Below are positions 15,037 to 23,843 of a stretch of 64,000 bases of DNA, piece by piece; position 1 is the first letter of the stretch, and each line of letters starts with the position of its first letter. The notes below the pieces were generated by a model. It saw nothing but the letters and a program-made list of their open reading frames with translations. It did not search any database and was not told where the DNA came from. The stretch comes from Marnyiella aurantia (GTDB lineage: Bacteria > Bacteroidota > Bacteroidia > Flavobacteriales > Weeksellaceae): NCBI RefSeq assembly GCF_014041915.1, contig NZ_CP059472.1, positions 1,612,001 to 1,676,000 on the forward strand, given 5' to 3'. A program made the translations under genes and the position numbers.

Positions 15037-16212
15037 CTAAAGAAACTTACTCTCTACCAAATTCCAGAGCCTTTGTGCGTATTCGTCCGACTTTTCCCAG
15101 TTGTTCTCATAATAGGCGTCACTAAGATATTCACGTGCTTCCTCCAAAGTAGCAAAACTGTTAAGATCCCTGATTGTTTCATTAAGTTTGGACTGGCTGC
15201 CACCAAACAGCATTTTGGAAAACGCTATTTTATCGTTCAGATCCAGTCTGAATTCGGGCTTAGGCTTAGCCGCTTCCATGAAATCGGTAGGAATATTGGA
15301 TTTACGCAGACTGTCTGCCGGTGCAGCCGGAGAATGTTCTTCTCGGATTACATCTTCAAGTGGGTCGTCATCAAACAGTGACTGTATTCTTTTCAGACCT
15401 TTTATGCTGGAGAGTTTAAATTTTTTCTCTTCATGCTGTTCCTGCAGCTTTTCAGCAGCGTCGTTCAGTTCCTGCATTTTCTGTTCATGCTCAAAATCCA
15501 CAATCTGTCGGCGTGACTCCGATGTTTTGGATTTTTCTTCATTATTTTCTGCGGTCTGCAATTCTGAAACATTTTTCAGCGGCATATCTGATGCACTGGA
15601 TTCAGGTTCTTCAGCAGAATCTTCATCAACGGTTAAAGTATCTGTATTAATCTGCTGATGTTCATCCTGAACCGAAACTTCAGCAGTAGAGTCTTCATCG
15701 ATCTCTACCGGCACCTCTTCAGCAGATTCTTCAGTATTTGAAACAGGTTCGGTCTCTGATTCGGAATCATGGGACTTTGTTTCATCTTCATCCAAATCAA
15801 GCTCTATATGCGTAATCCGGTCAATTTCGTTAAGTTCATTGTTAAAGGCAGCCTCTTCCTCCAAAACATCAACACCCATTTCCGGATGATCTATTTCGGA
15901 ATCTTCAATCTGGTTAAAATTATTGTTGAAGATAACCTCCTCTTCAGCGATATAAGTATTGCTTTCAAACTCAGGATTCTCATTAAAAAAATCTGTGCTT
16001 AGTGCCTGACTTACAGGTGCTTCCGAAACCGATTCTGTAAGTCGAAGCGAGTACGTATTAAAGCGCTGCAGAAATGTCACAAGTTCCCGAAGTTCCGCAA
16101 GATCGCCCGCGGCGTTTACCAGTTCTTCGGCGCTCGAAACATTGCCCAGTCTGGTTATGATGGAAGTGGCATCCTGGAAGGCCTGATCCTGAATTTCCTG
16201 AAATTTATGCAT
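15037..16212 (-). CDS. Acidic cytosolic protein of unknown function
   Basis: 391 residues, no signal peptide or membrane span. Three parts can be seen. A helical N-terminal domain (about 1-70) begins MHKFQEIQDQAFQDATSI. A long acidic low-complexity centre (about 70-230) is rich in Glu, Asp, Ser and Val and is probably unstructured. A short coiled coil (FEHEQKMQELNDAAEKLQEQ) leads to a conserved-looking C-terminal helical domain (DLNDKIAFSKMLFGG to the end). A head-linker-tail layout suggests a scaffold or adaptor. It is the first gene of the leftward run with the Mur ligase, rsmI and fabG. I do not recognise the family. Confidence 0.75.
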   Translation of the reverse strand: MHKFQEIQDQAFQDATSIITRLGNVSSAEELVNAAGDLAELRELVTFLQRFNTYSLRLTESVSEAPVSQALSTDFFNENPEFESNTYIAEEEVIFNNNFNQIEDSEIDHPEMGVDVLEEEAAFNNELNEIDRITHIELDLDEDETKSHDSESETEPVSNTEESAEEVPVEIDEDSTAEVSVQDEHQQINTDTLTVDEDSAEEPESSASDMPLKNVSELQTAENNEEKSKTSESRRQIVDFEHEQKMQELNDAAEKLQEQHEEKKFKLSSIKGLKRIQSLFDDDPLEDVIREEHSPAAPADSLRKSNIPTDFMEAAKPKPEFRLDLNDKIAFSKMLFGGSQSKLNETIRDLNSFATLEEAREYLSDAYYENNWEKSDEYAQRLWNLVESKFL

Positions 16213-16237
16213 GGTAAATATCTTGCTAAATTTTGCG

Positions 16238-16245
16238 TAATTTTG
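16238..16245 (+). promoter_or_regulatory. -7 promoter element of the tdk-murF operon
   Basis: TAATTTTG matches TAnnTTTG and ends 28 bp before the tdk start, in the 60-bp divergent spacer. The -33 box is unclear. Confidence 0.5.
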
Positions 16246-16272
16246 AACTTGTTTATACGGCTAAAATAACAA

Positions 16273-16866
16273 ATGTTTTTAGAAAATACAATAAATCATT
16301 CCAAACAAAGCGGCTGGATGGAAGTAATCTGTGGGTCAATGTTTTCGGGTAAAACGGAAGAACTGATCCGCCGTCTCAGACGTGCCGAAATGGCCGGTCA
16401 GACAGTAGAGATTTTTAAACCGCAGATAGATACCCGTTATGGGCTGGAAGAAGTGGTGTCCCACAACCTGAATAAGATTCGCAGCACACCCGTTGAAAGT
16501 TCCAACGAAATTCTTCTTCTGGGCTCAACGTGCGATGTGGTTGGGATTGATGAAGCTCAGTTTTTTGACAGTGGTATTGTGGAAGTAGCCAATAATCTGG
16601 CAAACAACGGTGTACGAGTAGTAATAGCAGGTCTGGACATGGATTTTATGGGACGGCCGTTCGGCTCCATGCCCTATCTCATGGCTACTGCCGAATATGT
16701 TACGAAAGTGCACGCCATCTGCAGGAGGACGGGCAACCTGGCCAATTATTCCATGAGAACCTCAGAAAGTGTTAATCTGGTAGAACTGGGCGAAACTGAG
16801 AACTATGAAGCTGTGAGCCGACGTGTTTTTGCTGATCACGTACTTAATAAAACTTTGCCGGAATGA
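16273..16866 (+). CDS. tdk: Thymidine kinase
   Basis: 197-residue type II thymidine kinase that phosphorylates thymidine with ATP for the salvage of dTMP. The P-loop is GSMFSGKTEEL, the DEAQFF motif gives the Walker B/catalytic region, and the lasso loop follows. Canonical enzymes bind structural zinc through two cysteine pairs. Here the first is CRRT and the second region reads YEAVSRR, so only one of four cysteines remains and the zinc is probably absent. Its stop overlaps the start of the murF-alr gene by 4 bp. Confidence 0.94.
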   Translation: MFLENTINHSKQSGWMEVICGSMFSGKTEELIRRLRRAEMAGQTVEIFKPQIDTRYGLEEVVSHNLNKIRSTPVESSNEILLLGSTCDVVGIDEAQFFDSGIVEVANNLANNGVRVVIAGLDMDFMGRPFGSMPYLMATAEYVTKVHAICRRTGNLANYSMRTSESVNLVELGETENYEAVSRRVFADHVLNKTLPE

Positions 16867-19313
16867 ACTATAGAGCAGCCCAGATAGCCGAAATCACCGG
16901 CAGTAAGGTTATCGGTGACGCATCCGTAACCGTGAAAAATATTTCATTTGACAGCAGAAACCTCTTTGCTGTTCAGGACCGTGCCTTCATTGCCATTAAT
17001 ACGAGTCAGAACAGTGGCGAAAAATATATTTCCGATGTTCTGGAAAGAGGTATAAGGATTATTATTGCCGAGCACAAAGCCTGTGACAAGGAGGGAATCA
17101 CCTGGATCCTGGTTGAAAATTCTGTGCTGTTTCTTCAGAAACTGGCTAAATACCACCTGAAATCCTTCCCTGATTTAAAAACTGTAGGAATTACGGGCAG
17201 CAATGGTAAAACGATAGTCAAGGAGTGGCTTTATCAGTGTATTTATAATATTTTTGATACAGTAAAAAGTCCAAAAAGCTTCAATTCTCAAACAGGTCTT
17301 CCACTGTCTATACTTCAGACCGGCAAAAAACATGAAGTTGGAATATTTGAAGCCGGAATTTCCAGGCCTGGCGAGATGGCAGTATTAGCTGCTATCTTTT
17401 CGCCCGAGATAGGTGTTCTGACCCATATTGGCACGGCGCACTCGGCAAATTTTTCTACGGAAAGTGAGTTAATTGATGAAAAACTTAAATTTTTCAAAGA
17501 TTCTTCAGTCATTATCTTTAATGGCGACCATCCCGGAATTTATGATGCGGTATCCTTACGATATCCTGACAGAAAATTGGTGTCTTACGGATTGGGGCCC
17601 CATAATAAACTATTTGTCCAGTCAGGTTGGGACAACTTCTCCAATGAAATAACAGTTTCCTATTTTGATAATGTTTTTAAATTCAACCTTTCCCAAAAAG
17701 ATGAAGCCACACTTCAAAATGTTCTTGCACTTATTGCAGTACTGAAGGAACTGCAGGTAAGTAATGAAGAAATTGTTCAGAAGTTGGTCGGGTTGAAAGC
17801 CATTGAAATGCGCCTGGAATCGGTGCACGGTGTACGGGGTAATCTGGTAGTGAATGATTCTTTTAACCTGGACGTGGATTCATTAAAAATTGCCTTCCAG
17901 TTTATAAAGGAATATAAGAAGGTTAAAAAAGTCCTTATCCTTACAGATATCATCGATGTAAAGGAACCACCGGATCAGCTCTATAAGGAAGTCGCACAGT
18001 TGGTTAATGAACAGGATTTTGACCGTGTTTATCTTGTCGGATCAGTTATCACCCAGTATCATGCTCTTTTTCAGGCAAAATCTTATATCTATAAAGATTC
18101 CGCCGACTTGATCGAAAGTCAAACGCTTAATCATATTGAAGATTCTCTTATCCTGCTGAAAGGAGCAAGAAAGTTTGCCATCGAAAAAATTAAAAATCTG
18201 CTGGAACTCCAGAAACATGACACCGTTCTGGAGGTTAATCTGAATGCACTACTCCACAACATAAACATTCACAAAGCACTGCTGAAACCGAAAACCAGAA
18301 TGATGGCGATGGTGAAAGCCTACTCGTACGGCCTTGGCGGCTATGAAATAGCTGAATTTCTTCAGCATCATCATATAGATTATCTTGGAGTCGCATATGC
18401 CGATGAGGGTATGGACCTGCGAAAGAATGGCATTACTACACCAATCATCGTGATGAACCCCGAGCAACACAGTTATAATGCCATTATAGAATATAATCTG
18501 GAGCCTGAAATATACAGTTTCCGGGTTCTTGAACTCTTCTGGAACGCGCTGAATGAACTTGGGGTAGATAAACAGTATCCCATCCACATCAAGCTGGAAA
18601 CCGGCATGCACCGTCTCGGCTTCAAGAGTGAAGAACTTATGCTGCTTGCTGAGAAGCTGAATACAATGAATCTGAAAGTGGCCAGTATATTCAGTCATCT
18701 GTCCACCTCAGATATGTCTGACGAGCGTGATTATGCATTGAGCCAGATTGAAGTATTCTCATGTAACACTGATGTATTGATTAATGCGCTGGGCTACCGG
18801 CCCGTTCTCCATATCCTGAATTCGGCAGGGATCACATCATTCACAGAATATCAGTTTGATATGGTGAGGATAGGAATCGGAATGGTGGGTATATCTAATG
18901 ATCCTGCTGTTAAAAAACAGCTTCAAAATGCAGTAGTTTTCAAAACAGTAATCTCGCAGATTTCCCATGTTAAGGCAGGTGATTCCATTGGTTACAGCCG
19001 GCGCCATATCGCTGGTACAGACACCAGGATCGCCACCATTCCCGTTGGATATGCCGACGGTATCCCCAGGATGATAGGCAACGGGAAAGGCTTCGTCTCG
19101 ATTAATGGAAAGCTTTGCCCCATAGTGGGAAATATATGCATGGACATGCTCATGGTGGATATTGGGACTCTGCAAGTTCAGGAAGGCTCTGAGGTTGTCA
19201 TCTTTAATTCCAAACCCACTCTGGAACAGTTTGCTGAATATTGCCAGACCATACCCTACGAGGTTTTGACTTCCATATCAAGACGTGTTAAACGAATCTA
19301 TATAAAAAATTGA
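16863..19313 (+). CDS. murF: Bifunctional UDP-MurNAc-tripeptide:D-Ala-D-Ala ligase / alanine racemase
   Basis: 816 residues made of two enzymes of peptidoglycan precursor synthesis. Residues 1 to about 450 are MurF, with P-loop GITGSNGKT, and join D-Ala-D-Ala to the UDP-MurNAc tripeptide. Residues from about 455 are alanine racemase (Alr), with the PLP lysine in MMAMVKAYSYG and the catalytic tyrosine in SIGYSRRH. Alr supplies the D-alanine from which D-Ala-D-Ala is built, so the fusion couples two linked steps. This fusion is a known hallmark of Bacteroidota. It overlaps tdk by 4 bp and touches the patatin gene. Confidence 0.95.
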   Translation: MNYRAAQIAEITGSKVIGDASVTVKNISFDSRNLFAVQDRAFIAINTSQNSGEKYISDVLERGIRIIIAEHKACDKEGITWILVENSVLFLQKLAKYHLKSFPDLKTVGITGSNGKTIVKEWLYQCIYNIFDTVKSPKSFNSQTGLPLSILQTGKKHEVGIFEAGISRPGEMAVLAAIFSPEIGVLTHIGTAHSANFSTESELIDEKLKFFKDSSVIIFNGDHPGIYDAVSLRYPDRKLVSYGLGPHNKLFVQSGWDNFSNEITVSYFDNVFKFNLSQKDEATLQNVLALIAVLKELQVSNEEIVQKLVGLKAIEMRLESVHGVRGNLVVNDSFNLDVDSLKIAFQFIKEYKKVKKVLILTDIIDVKEPPDQLYKEVAQLVNEQDFDRVYLVGSVITQYHALFQAKSYIYKDSADLIESQTLNHIEDSLILLKGARKFAIEKIKNLLELQKHDTVLEVNLNALLHNINIHKALLKPKTRMMAMVKAYSYGLGGYEIAEFLQHHHIDYLGVAYADEGMDLRKNGITTPIIVMNPEQHSYNAIIEYNLEPEIYSFRVLELFWNALNELGVDKQYPIHIKLETGMHRLGFKSEELMLLAEKLNTMNLKVASIFSHLSTSDMSDERDYALSQIEVFSCNTDVLINALGYRPVLHILNSAGITSFTEYQFDMVRIGIGMVGISNDPAVKKQLQNAVVFKTVISQISHVKAGDSIGYSRRHIAGTDTRIATIPVGYADGIPRMIGNGKGFVSINGKLCPIVGNICMDMLMVDIGTLQVQEGSEVVIFNSKPTLEQFAEYCQTIPYEVLTSISRRVKRIYIKN

Positions 19314-21479
19314 ATGAGAAAAACGTTTTGTCTGTTTCTATTGTGTTTGGCTGTGCTTTATTTTGAGGCTCAGGTAAAGGAAGGTTTTAAACTACCCCCA
19401 AATCCCCGCATTGGACTTTCACTCTCAGGTGGCGGCGCCAAAGGCTTTGCTCATATAGGAGTTCTTAAAGTGCTCGATTCTCTGGGTGTTAAAGTGGACT
19501 ACATCTCAGGCACCAGTATGGGTGCGATCGTAGGCGGGCTTTATGCCTCCGGCTATACAGGAAAGGACATTGAAAAGATAGTTCTGGATACGGACTTCTA
19601 CAATATAATTGCCAATGAGAAAACGAGGCAGGAAACAACATTTTTCAATAAATCTGTAGATAAATATATCCTTACAGTTCCAATAAAAGACGGTAAGATA
19701 AATATACTGCCGAAAGCGATATCTACGGGTCAGAAAAATATCTATCTGTTACGCGAGCTCTTTAAAAACGTATCCACTACAACAGATTTTTCCCAGTTAC
19801 CAATCCCGTTTCTGTGCATAGGCACAAACCTGGAAAGCGGTAAGATGGAAATCTTTGAAAAAGGAGATCTGGTAAGCGCGATTATGGCGAGTTCTGCCTT
19901 CCCTTCACTTATGGATCCCGTTCAGATTGGTGATTCACTTTATATTGATGGGGCAATGACCATTAATTATCCTTCTAAGCCACTTAAAGATAAGGGAATT
20001 GACGTTGTGATAGGAGTAGATCTCAGCCAGGGATTAGCCAGCAGGGAAAATATGCGCAGTGCGCTGGATATTTTAAATCAGGTAATTGATTACGGAATTC
20101 AAGAGGAAACCCGTGCGCAGTATAAATATACGGATATCAATATACGTCCAGACCTTACCGGTATGAACTCTACCAGTTACGACGCGAAGGCTGCCATACT
20201 GGATTCCGGCTATGTTGAGGCACAAAAATATGTTCCTGTCTTATCCCAACTTCCCAGGCGTGAGCAGACTCTGTTACGTACTCCAATGAACCTCTTATAC
20301 AGTAATCTTTACAAGATCGACAGTCTGGTGGTGGAGAACAACCGCATATTTCGGAAAAACTATATTGAAGGTAAAATGAACCTTCGCCTGCCCGCTCTCC
20401 TTACTTATGGCACTATTAACAAAATGGTGGATAAACTGTACGCCACAAACAATTATAAGCTTATTAACTATGATATCATTCAGGGTGAAGAAAGCAATGT
20501 TCTGAAACTAAATGTTACAGAAGATGAGACTCGTTTTTTCTTAAAATTCGGACTTCATTATGACGAGGTTTTTAAAACAGGATTGCTAATCAACGCTACT
20601 GCCAAACGGCTCCTGTTCAGGAATTCTATTGTTTCCCTGGATTTGGTAGTAGGAGATAAGCCACGGTACTATTTCAATTATTTCATTGACAACGGATATA
20701 TACCCGGATTCGGATTATATGCCTCCGGCATGTCACTGGACCTGAGGGACAGTAATGTAAACAGAGTGGAAAGCTGGAACTGGCTGCGTACCGAAGCCTT
20801 TATACAGTCCATCTGGAAGGATAAATACGCAGTTGGGGGTGGAATAAGTCATGATTATTATGAATCAAAAGGAATTGGCCAGTCGGACTATACAGATGTA
20901 GAAAGTATGGTAAATCCATACCTGTTCATTAAATCTGATACACAGGACGACCGGAGCTTCCCTACCAAAGGAATACTGTTGAGTGCTGAAGGGAAATTAT
21001 TGGATTTGTTGAACGAAGATCAGGAAGGCCGAACCTTTCAGACACGATTATTTGCACAGCTAAATTTTCCGCTTTCCAGACTGTTTACTTACAGGCTCCT
21101 GTTGGCTGGAGGCTTAACCCTAGGTGAAGATATTTCAAGTTATAAACTGTACCGTACAGGAGGGATTTTCGAGCAGAATTTGGGCAATTTCTTTGCTTTA
21201 CAGGGCTATCAGTTTGGCGAGCACAGCACCAGGAATATACTGATGGCAGCAAATACACTGCAGGTAAATGTCTACAAAAATTTCTTTGCCGACTTGACTG
21301 TTAGCGCAGCCAATCTTTTCAATGATATTGAGGTTGATGATATTTTTTTCCTTTCAGAATCGTCGGCTGGTTTAACCGCGGGATATAAATCTCCGGTCGG
21401 ACAGATAAAAGTAAATTACAGCCACTCTTTTGAGCGGCAGACAGGTGTTTTCAGTGTAATATTAGGACATTATTTTTAA
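19314..21479 (+). CDS. Patatin-like phospholipase with outer membrane barrel (PlpD-like)
   Basis: 721 residues. After a signal peptide comes the patatin domain. Its oxyanion loop is LSLSGGGAKGFAHIG (35-49), the nucleophile elbow is GTSMG (Ser 68) and the catalytic aspartate is in YIDGAMT. From about residue 350 a POTRA-like segment leads into a 16-strand-type surface-antigen/BamA-like barrel that ends in the aromatic pattern VILGHYF. The layout matches type Vd secreted lipases such as PlpD, in which the barrel anchors or exports the lipase. It starts one base after the murF-alr stop. Confidence 0.9.
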   Translation: MRKTFCLFLLCLAVLYFEAQVKEGFKLPPNPRIGLSLSGGGAKGFAHIGVLKVLDSLGVKVDYISGTSMGAIVGGLYASGYTGKDIEKIVLDTDFYNIIANEKTRQETTFFNKSVDKYILTVPIKDGKINILPKAISTGQKNIYLLRELFKNVSTTTDFSQLPIPFLCIGTNLESGKMEIFEKGDLVSAIMASSAFPSLMDPVQIGDSLYIDGAMTINYPSKPLKDKGIDVVIGVDLSQGLASRENMRSALDILNQVIDYGIQEETRAQYKYTDINIRPDLTGMNSTSYDAKAAILDSGYVEAQKYVPVLSQLPRREQTLLRTPMNLLYSNLYKIDSLVVENNRIFRKNYIEGKMNLRLPALLTYGTINKMVDKLYATNNYKLINYDIIQGEESNVLKLNVTEDETRFFLKFGLHYDEVFKTGLLINATAKRLLFRNSIVSLDLVVGDKPRYYFNYFIDNGYIPGFGLYASGMSLDLRDSNVNRVESWNWLRTEAFIQSIWKDKYAVGGGISHDYYESKGIGQSDYTDVESMVNPYLFIKSDTQDDRSFPTKGILLSAEGKLLDLLNEDQEGRTFQTRLFAQLNFPLSRLFTYRLLLAGGLTLGEDISSYKLYRTGGIFEQNLGNFFALQGYQFGEHSTRNILMAANTLQVNVYKNFFADLTVSAANLFNDIEVDDIFFLSESSAGLTAGYKSPVGQIKVNYSHSFERQTGVFSVILGHYF

Positions 21480-21481
21480 CG

Positions 21482-21889
21482 ATGATAGAATATTTTTTCG
21501 AGGATATCGACCAGATTCAAATTGAACCGACCATTAAGGAATGGTTGATTCAGCTTATAAAATCAGAAGGTTTCAAGGTCGGACAAGTCAACTATATTTT
21601 TTGCAACGATGAATATTTACTTAAGGTAAACCGTGACTTTCTAAATCACGACTATTATACAGACGTGATCACCTTTGATTACGTGAAGGGTAAAACAGTC
21701 TCGGGTGATATTTTCGTATCTTTGCCGCGCATTTCCGAGAATGCTGAACAATTAGGTTCCAGCTTTGTGACGGAGCTAAAAAGAGTTTTGGCGCACGGTA
21801 TACTCCACCTTTGCGGATATAAAGACAAAACTACCGAAGAGGCGGCGGAAATGCGTAATAAGGAAGAATTTTATCTTGCGTTAATATAA
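21482..21889 (+). CDS. ybeY: Endoribonuclease YbeY
   Basis: 135 residues. YbeY trims rRNA precursors (16S 3' end) and takes part in ribosome quality control; it is a zinc enzyme. The usual metal site is HGxLHLxGYDH. Here it reads HGILHLCGYKD, so two histidines (105 and 109) are kept and the third ligand is replaced by aspartate 115. Aspartate can bind zinc, and I recall the same replacement in other Bacteroidota, so I treat the protein as functional. It lies 2 bp after the patatin gene and 22 bp before the first parS site. Confidence 0.9.
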   Translation: MIEYFFEDIDQIQIEPTIKEWLIQLIKSEGFKVGQVNYIFCNDEYLLKVNRDFLNHDYYTDVITFDYVKGKTVSGDIFVSLPRISENAEQLGSSFVTELKRVLAHGILHLCGYKDKTTEEAAEMRNKEEFYLALI

Positions 21890-21911
21890 ATGCTGATTTA
21901 TTTTTCCTGTA

Positions 21912-21927
21912 TGTTTCACGTGAAACA
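21912..21927. other. parS site 1 (ParB/Spo0J binding site)
   Basis: TGTTTCACGTGAAACA is identical to the conserved 16-bp chromosomal parS palindrome. Flanking bases extend it to an 18-bp perfect palindrome (21911-21928). It lies in the spacer between ybeY and mnmG, 18 bp before the mnmG start. Confidence 0.9.
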
Positions 21928-21945
21928 TTAACTACAAAATTTAAT

Positions 21946-23808
21946 ATGATTACAGATACATATGACGTAATTGTCGTAGGCGGTGGACATGCCGGTTGCG
22001 AAGCAGCCGCGGCAGCCGCAAATCTCGGGTCCAGCACACTTCTTGTAACAATGAATATGCAGACTATCGGACAGATGTCCTGTAACCCAGCTATGGGTGG
22101 TATTGCAAAAGGACAGATCGTTCGCGAAATTGATGCCCTGGGTGGATATTCCGGTATCATTGCCGATAAATCTGCAGTGCAGTTCAAGATGCTTAACTTA
22201 TCCAAGGGTCCGGCCATGTGGTCTCCAAGAACACAAAACGACAGGATGATGTTCGCAGAAGAATGGCGGATAGCACTTGAAAACACACCGAATTTGGACT
22301 TCTTCCAGGATATGGTAAAGAGCCTTATAATAGAGAATAACCGTGCAGTAGGCGTTGTAACCTCACTTGGAATTTCAATAAGGTCAAAGTCTGTAATTCT
22401 TACAAACGGCACCTTTCTTAATGGATTAATTCACGTAGGTGATAAGCAACTCGGCGGCGGTCGGATGGGCGAACCACGGGCGTTCGGGATAACTGAACAG
22501 CTTGTTTCGCTGGGTTTCGAAGCTGGTCGTATGAAAACCGGTACTCCACCGAGGGTGGACGGACGGAGCCTTAACTACTCGGTAATGGAGGAACAGAAAG
22601 GTGATGAAAAACCTCAGAAGTTCTCCTACACAGATACTCCAAAATTGACTCGACAGTTGAGCTGCCATATAGTTTATACAAACGAAACAGTACATGATAT
22701 TCTGCGTGAAGGTTTTGAAAGAAGTCCAATGTTCAACGGTACGATTCAGAGTACTGGCCCCAGATACTGTCCAAGTATCGAGGATAAAATTAACCGTTTC
22801 GCAGAGCGTACCAGACATCAGTTGTTTGTAGAACCTGAAGGTTGGAGAACATGCGAAATTTATGTTAACGGTTTCAGTTCATCGCTACCTGAAGATATTC
22901 AGATCAAAGCCATGCGACATATACCGGGATTTGAAAATGTAAAGGTTTTCCGGCCTGGATACGCAATAGAATATGACTACTTCCCTCCTACCCAACTTAA
23001 CCATACCCTGGAAACAAAGCTCATTGCAAATCTTTATTTCGCCGGACAGATAAACGGAACTACAGGTTATGAGGAAGCCGCAGGACAAGGCCTTATGGCC
23101 GGCATAAATGCACACAATAAAGTTCATGGCAAAGATGACTTTATACTCCAGAGAGATGAGGCGTATATTGGTGTATTGATTGATGACCTGATAACAAAAG
23201 GGACAGAAGAACCCTATAGAATGTTTACCTCCAGGGCCGAATACAGACTGCTGCTAAGACAGGATAATGCAGATGTACGGTTAACAGAAAAAGGTTATAA
23301 AATTGGCTTGGCAAGTGAAGAACGCTTGAAAACTGCCGAAGAGAAAATTACAAAGAGTAACGAATTGGAAGCATTCCTAAAGGATTATTCACTGAAACCA
23401 GGTGTCATAAATCCGGTGTTGCAGACTATCGATTCATCACCCGTAGACCAGGCTTACAGAGCTGCTCAGATACTGACAAGACCAAATATGAGTCTTGAAA
23501 AGCTTGAAGATATTGAAGGCATCAGGGAAATAAGTTCTACATACGCTGAGGAGGTGCGCGAACAGGCAGAAATCAATATTAAATACCGCGGATACATAGA
23601 AAAGGAGAAAGAAAATGTGGCTAAACTGAACAGGTTGGAAACAATTAAAATTCCTGAAGATTTTAATTATGAGGCTATAACATCGCTTTCCGCCGAAGCT
23701 AAACAGAAGATGACTAAAGTAAATCCGAAAACAATAGCCCAGGCATCCAGAATCAGCGGTGTTTCTCCAGCAGATATTAATGTCCTGCTTATATATTTGG
23801 GAAGATAA
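21946..23808 (+). CDS. mnmG: tRNA uridine-5-carboxymethylaminomethyl modification enzyme MnmG
   Basis: 620-residue FAD enzyme. With MnmE it modifies the wobble uridine (position 34) of several tRNAs. The FAD loop is VVGGGHAGCEAA near the N-terminus; the family motifs CNPAMGGIAKG and DALGG follow, and the Cys in RTRHQLFVEPEG region and the helical C-terminal domain are present. The length is typical. It is bracketed by two parS sites, 18 bp before its start and 7 bp after its stop. In many bacteria gidA/mnmG sits near the origin beside gidB, soj and spo0J, but those genes are not in this window. Confidence 0.96.
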   Translation: MITDTYDVIVVGGGHAGCEAAAAAANLGSSTLLVTMNMQTIGQMSCNPAMGGIAKGQIVREIDALGGYSGIIADKSAVQFKMLNLSKGPAMWSPRTQNDRMMFAEEWRIALENTPNLDFFQDMVKSLIIENNRAVGVVTSLGISIRSKSVILTNGTFLNGLIHVGDKQLGGGRMGEPRAFGITEQLVSLGFEAGRMKTGTPPRVDGRSLNYSVMEEQKGDEKPQKFSYTDTPKLTRQLSCHIVYTNETVHDILREGFERSPMFNGTIQSTGPRYCPSIEDKINRFAERTRHQLFVEPEGWRTCEIYVNGFSSSLPEDIQIKAMRHIPGFENVKVFRPGYAIEYDYFPPTQLNHTLETKLIANLYFAGQINGTTGYEEAAGQGLMAGINAHNKVHGKDDFILQRDEAYIGVLIDDLITKGTEEPYRMFTSRAEYRLLLRQDNADVRLTEKGYKIGLASEERLKTAEEKITKSNELEAFLKDYSLKPGVINPVLQTIDSSPVDQAYRAAQILTRPNMSLEKLEDIEGIREISSTYAEEVREQAEINIKYRGYIEKEKENVAKLNRLETIKIPEDFNYEAITSLSAEAKQKMTKVNPKTIAQASRISGVSPADINVLLIYLGR

Positions 23809-23815
23809 ATTAAAA

Positions 23816-23831
23816 TGTTTCACGTGAAACA
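23816..23831. other. parS site 2 (ParB/Spo0J binding site)
   Basis: A second exact TGTTTCACGTGAAACA, 1,904 bp from the first, in the 35-bp gap between mnmG and the methyltransferase gene. Confidence 0.9.
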
Positions 23832-23843
23832 ATACAATATTTT

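Noticed and set aside
21482-21889. YbeY as a decayed gene because of its missing histidine
   Set aside because: The rest of the protein is well preserved and I recall the same aspartate in other Bacteroidota.
23437-23832. 131-codon antisense frame beginning MFHVKH at a parS site
   Set aside because: The start lies inside the parS palindrome and the rest is antisense to mnmG.
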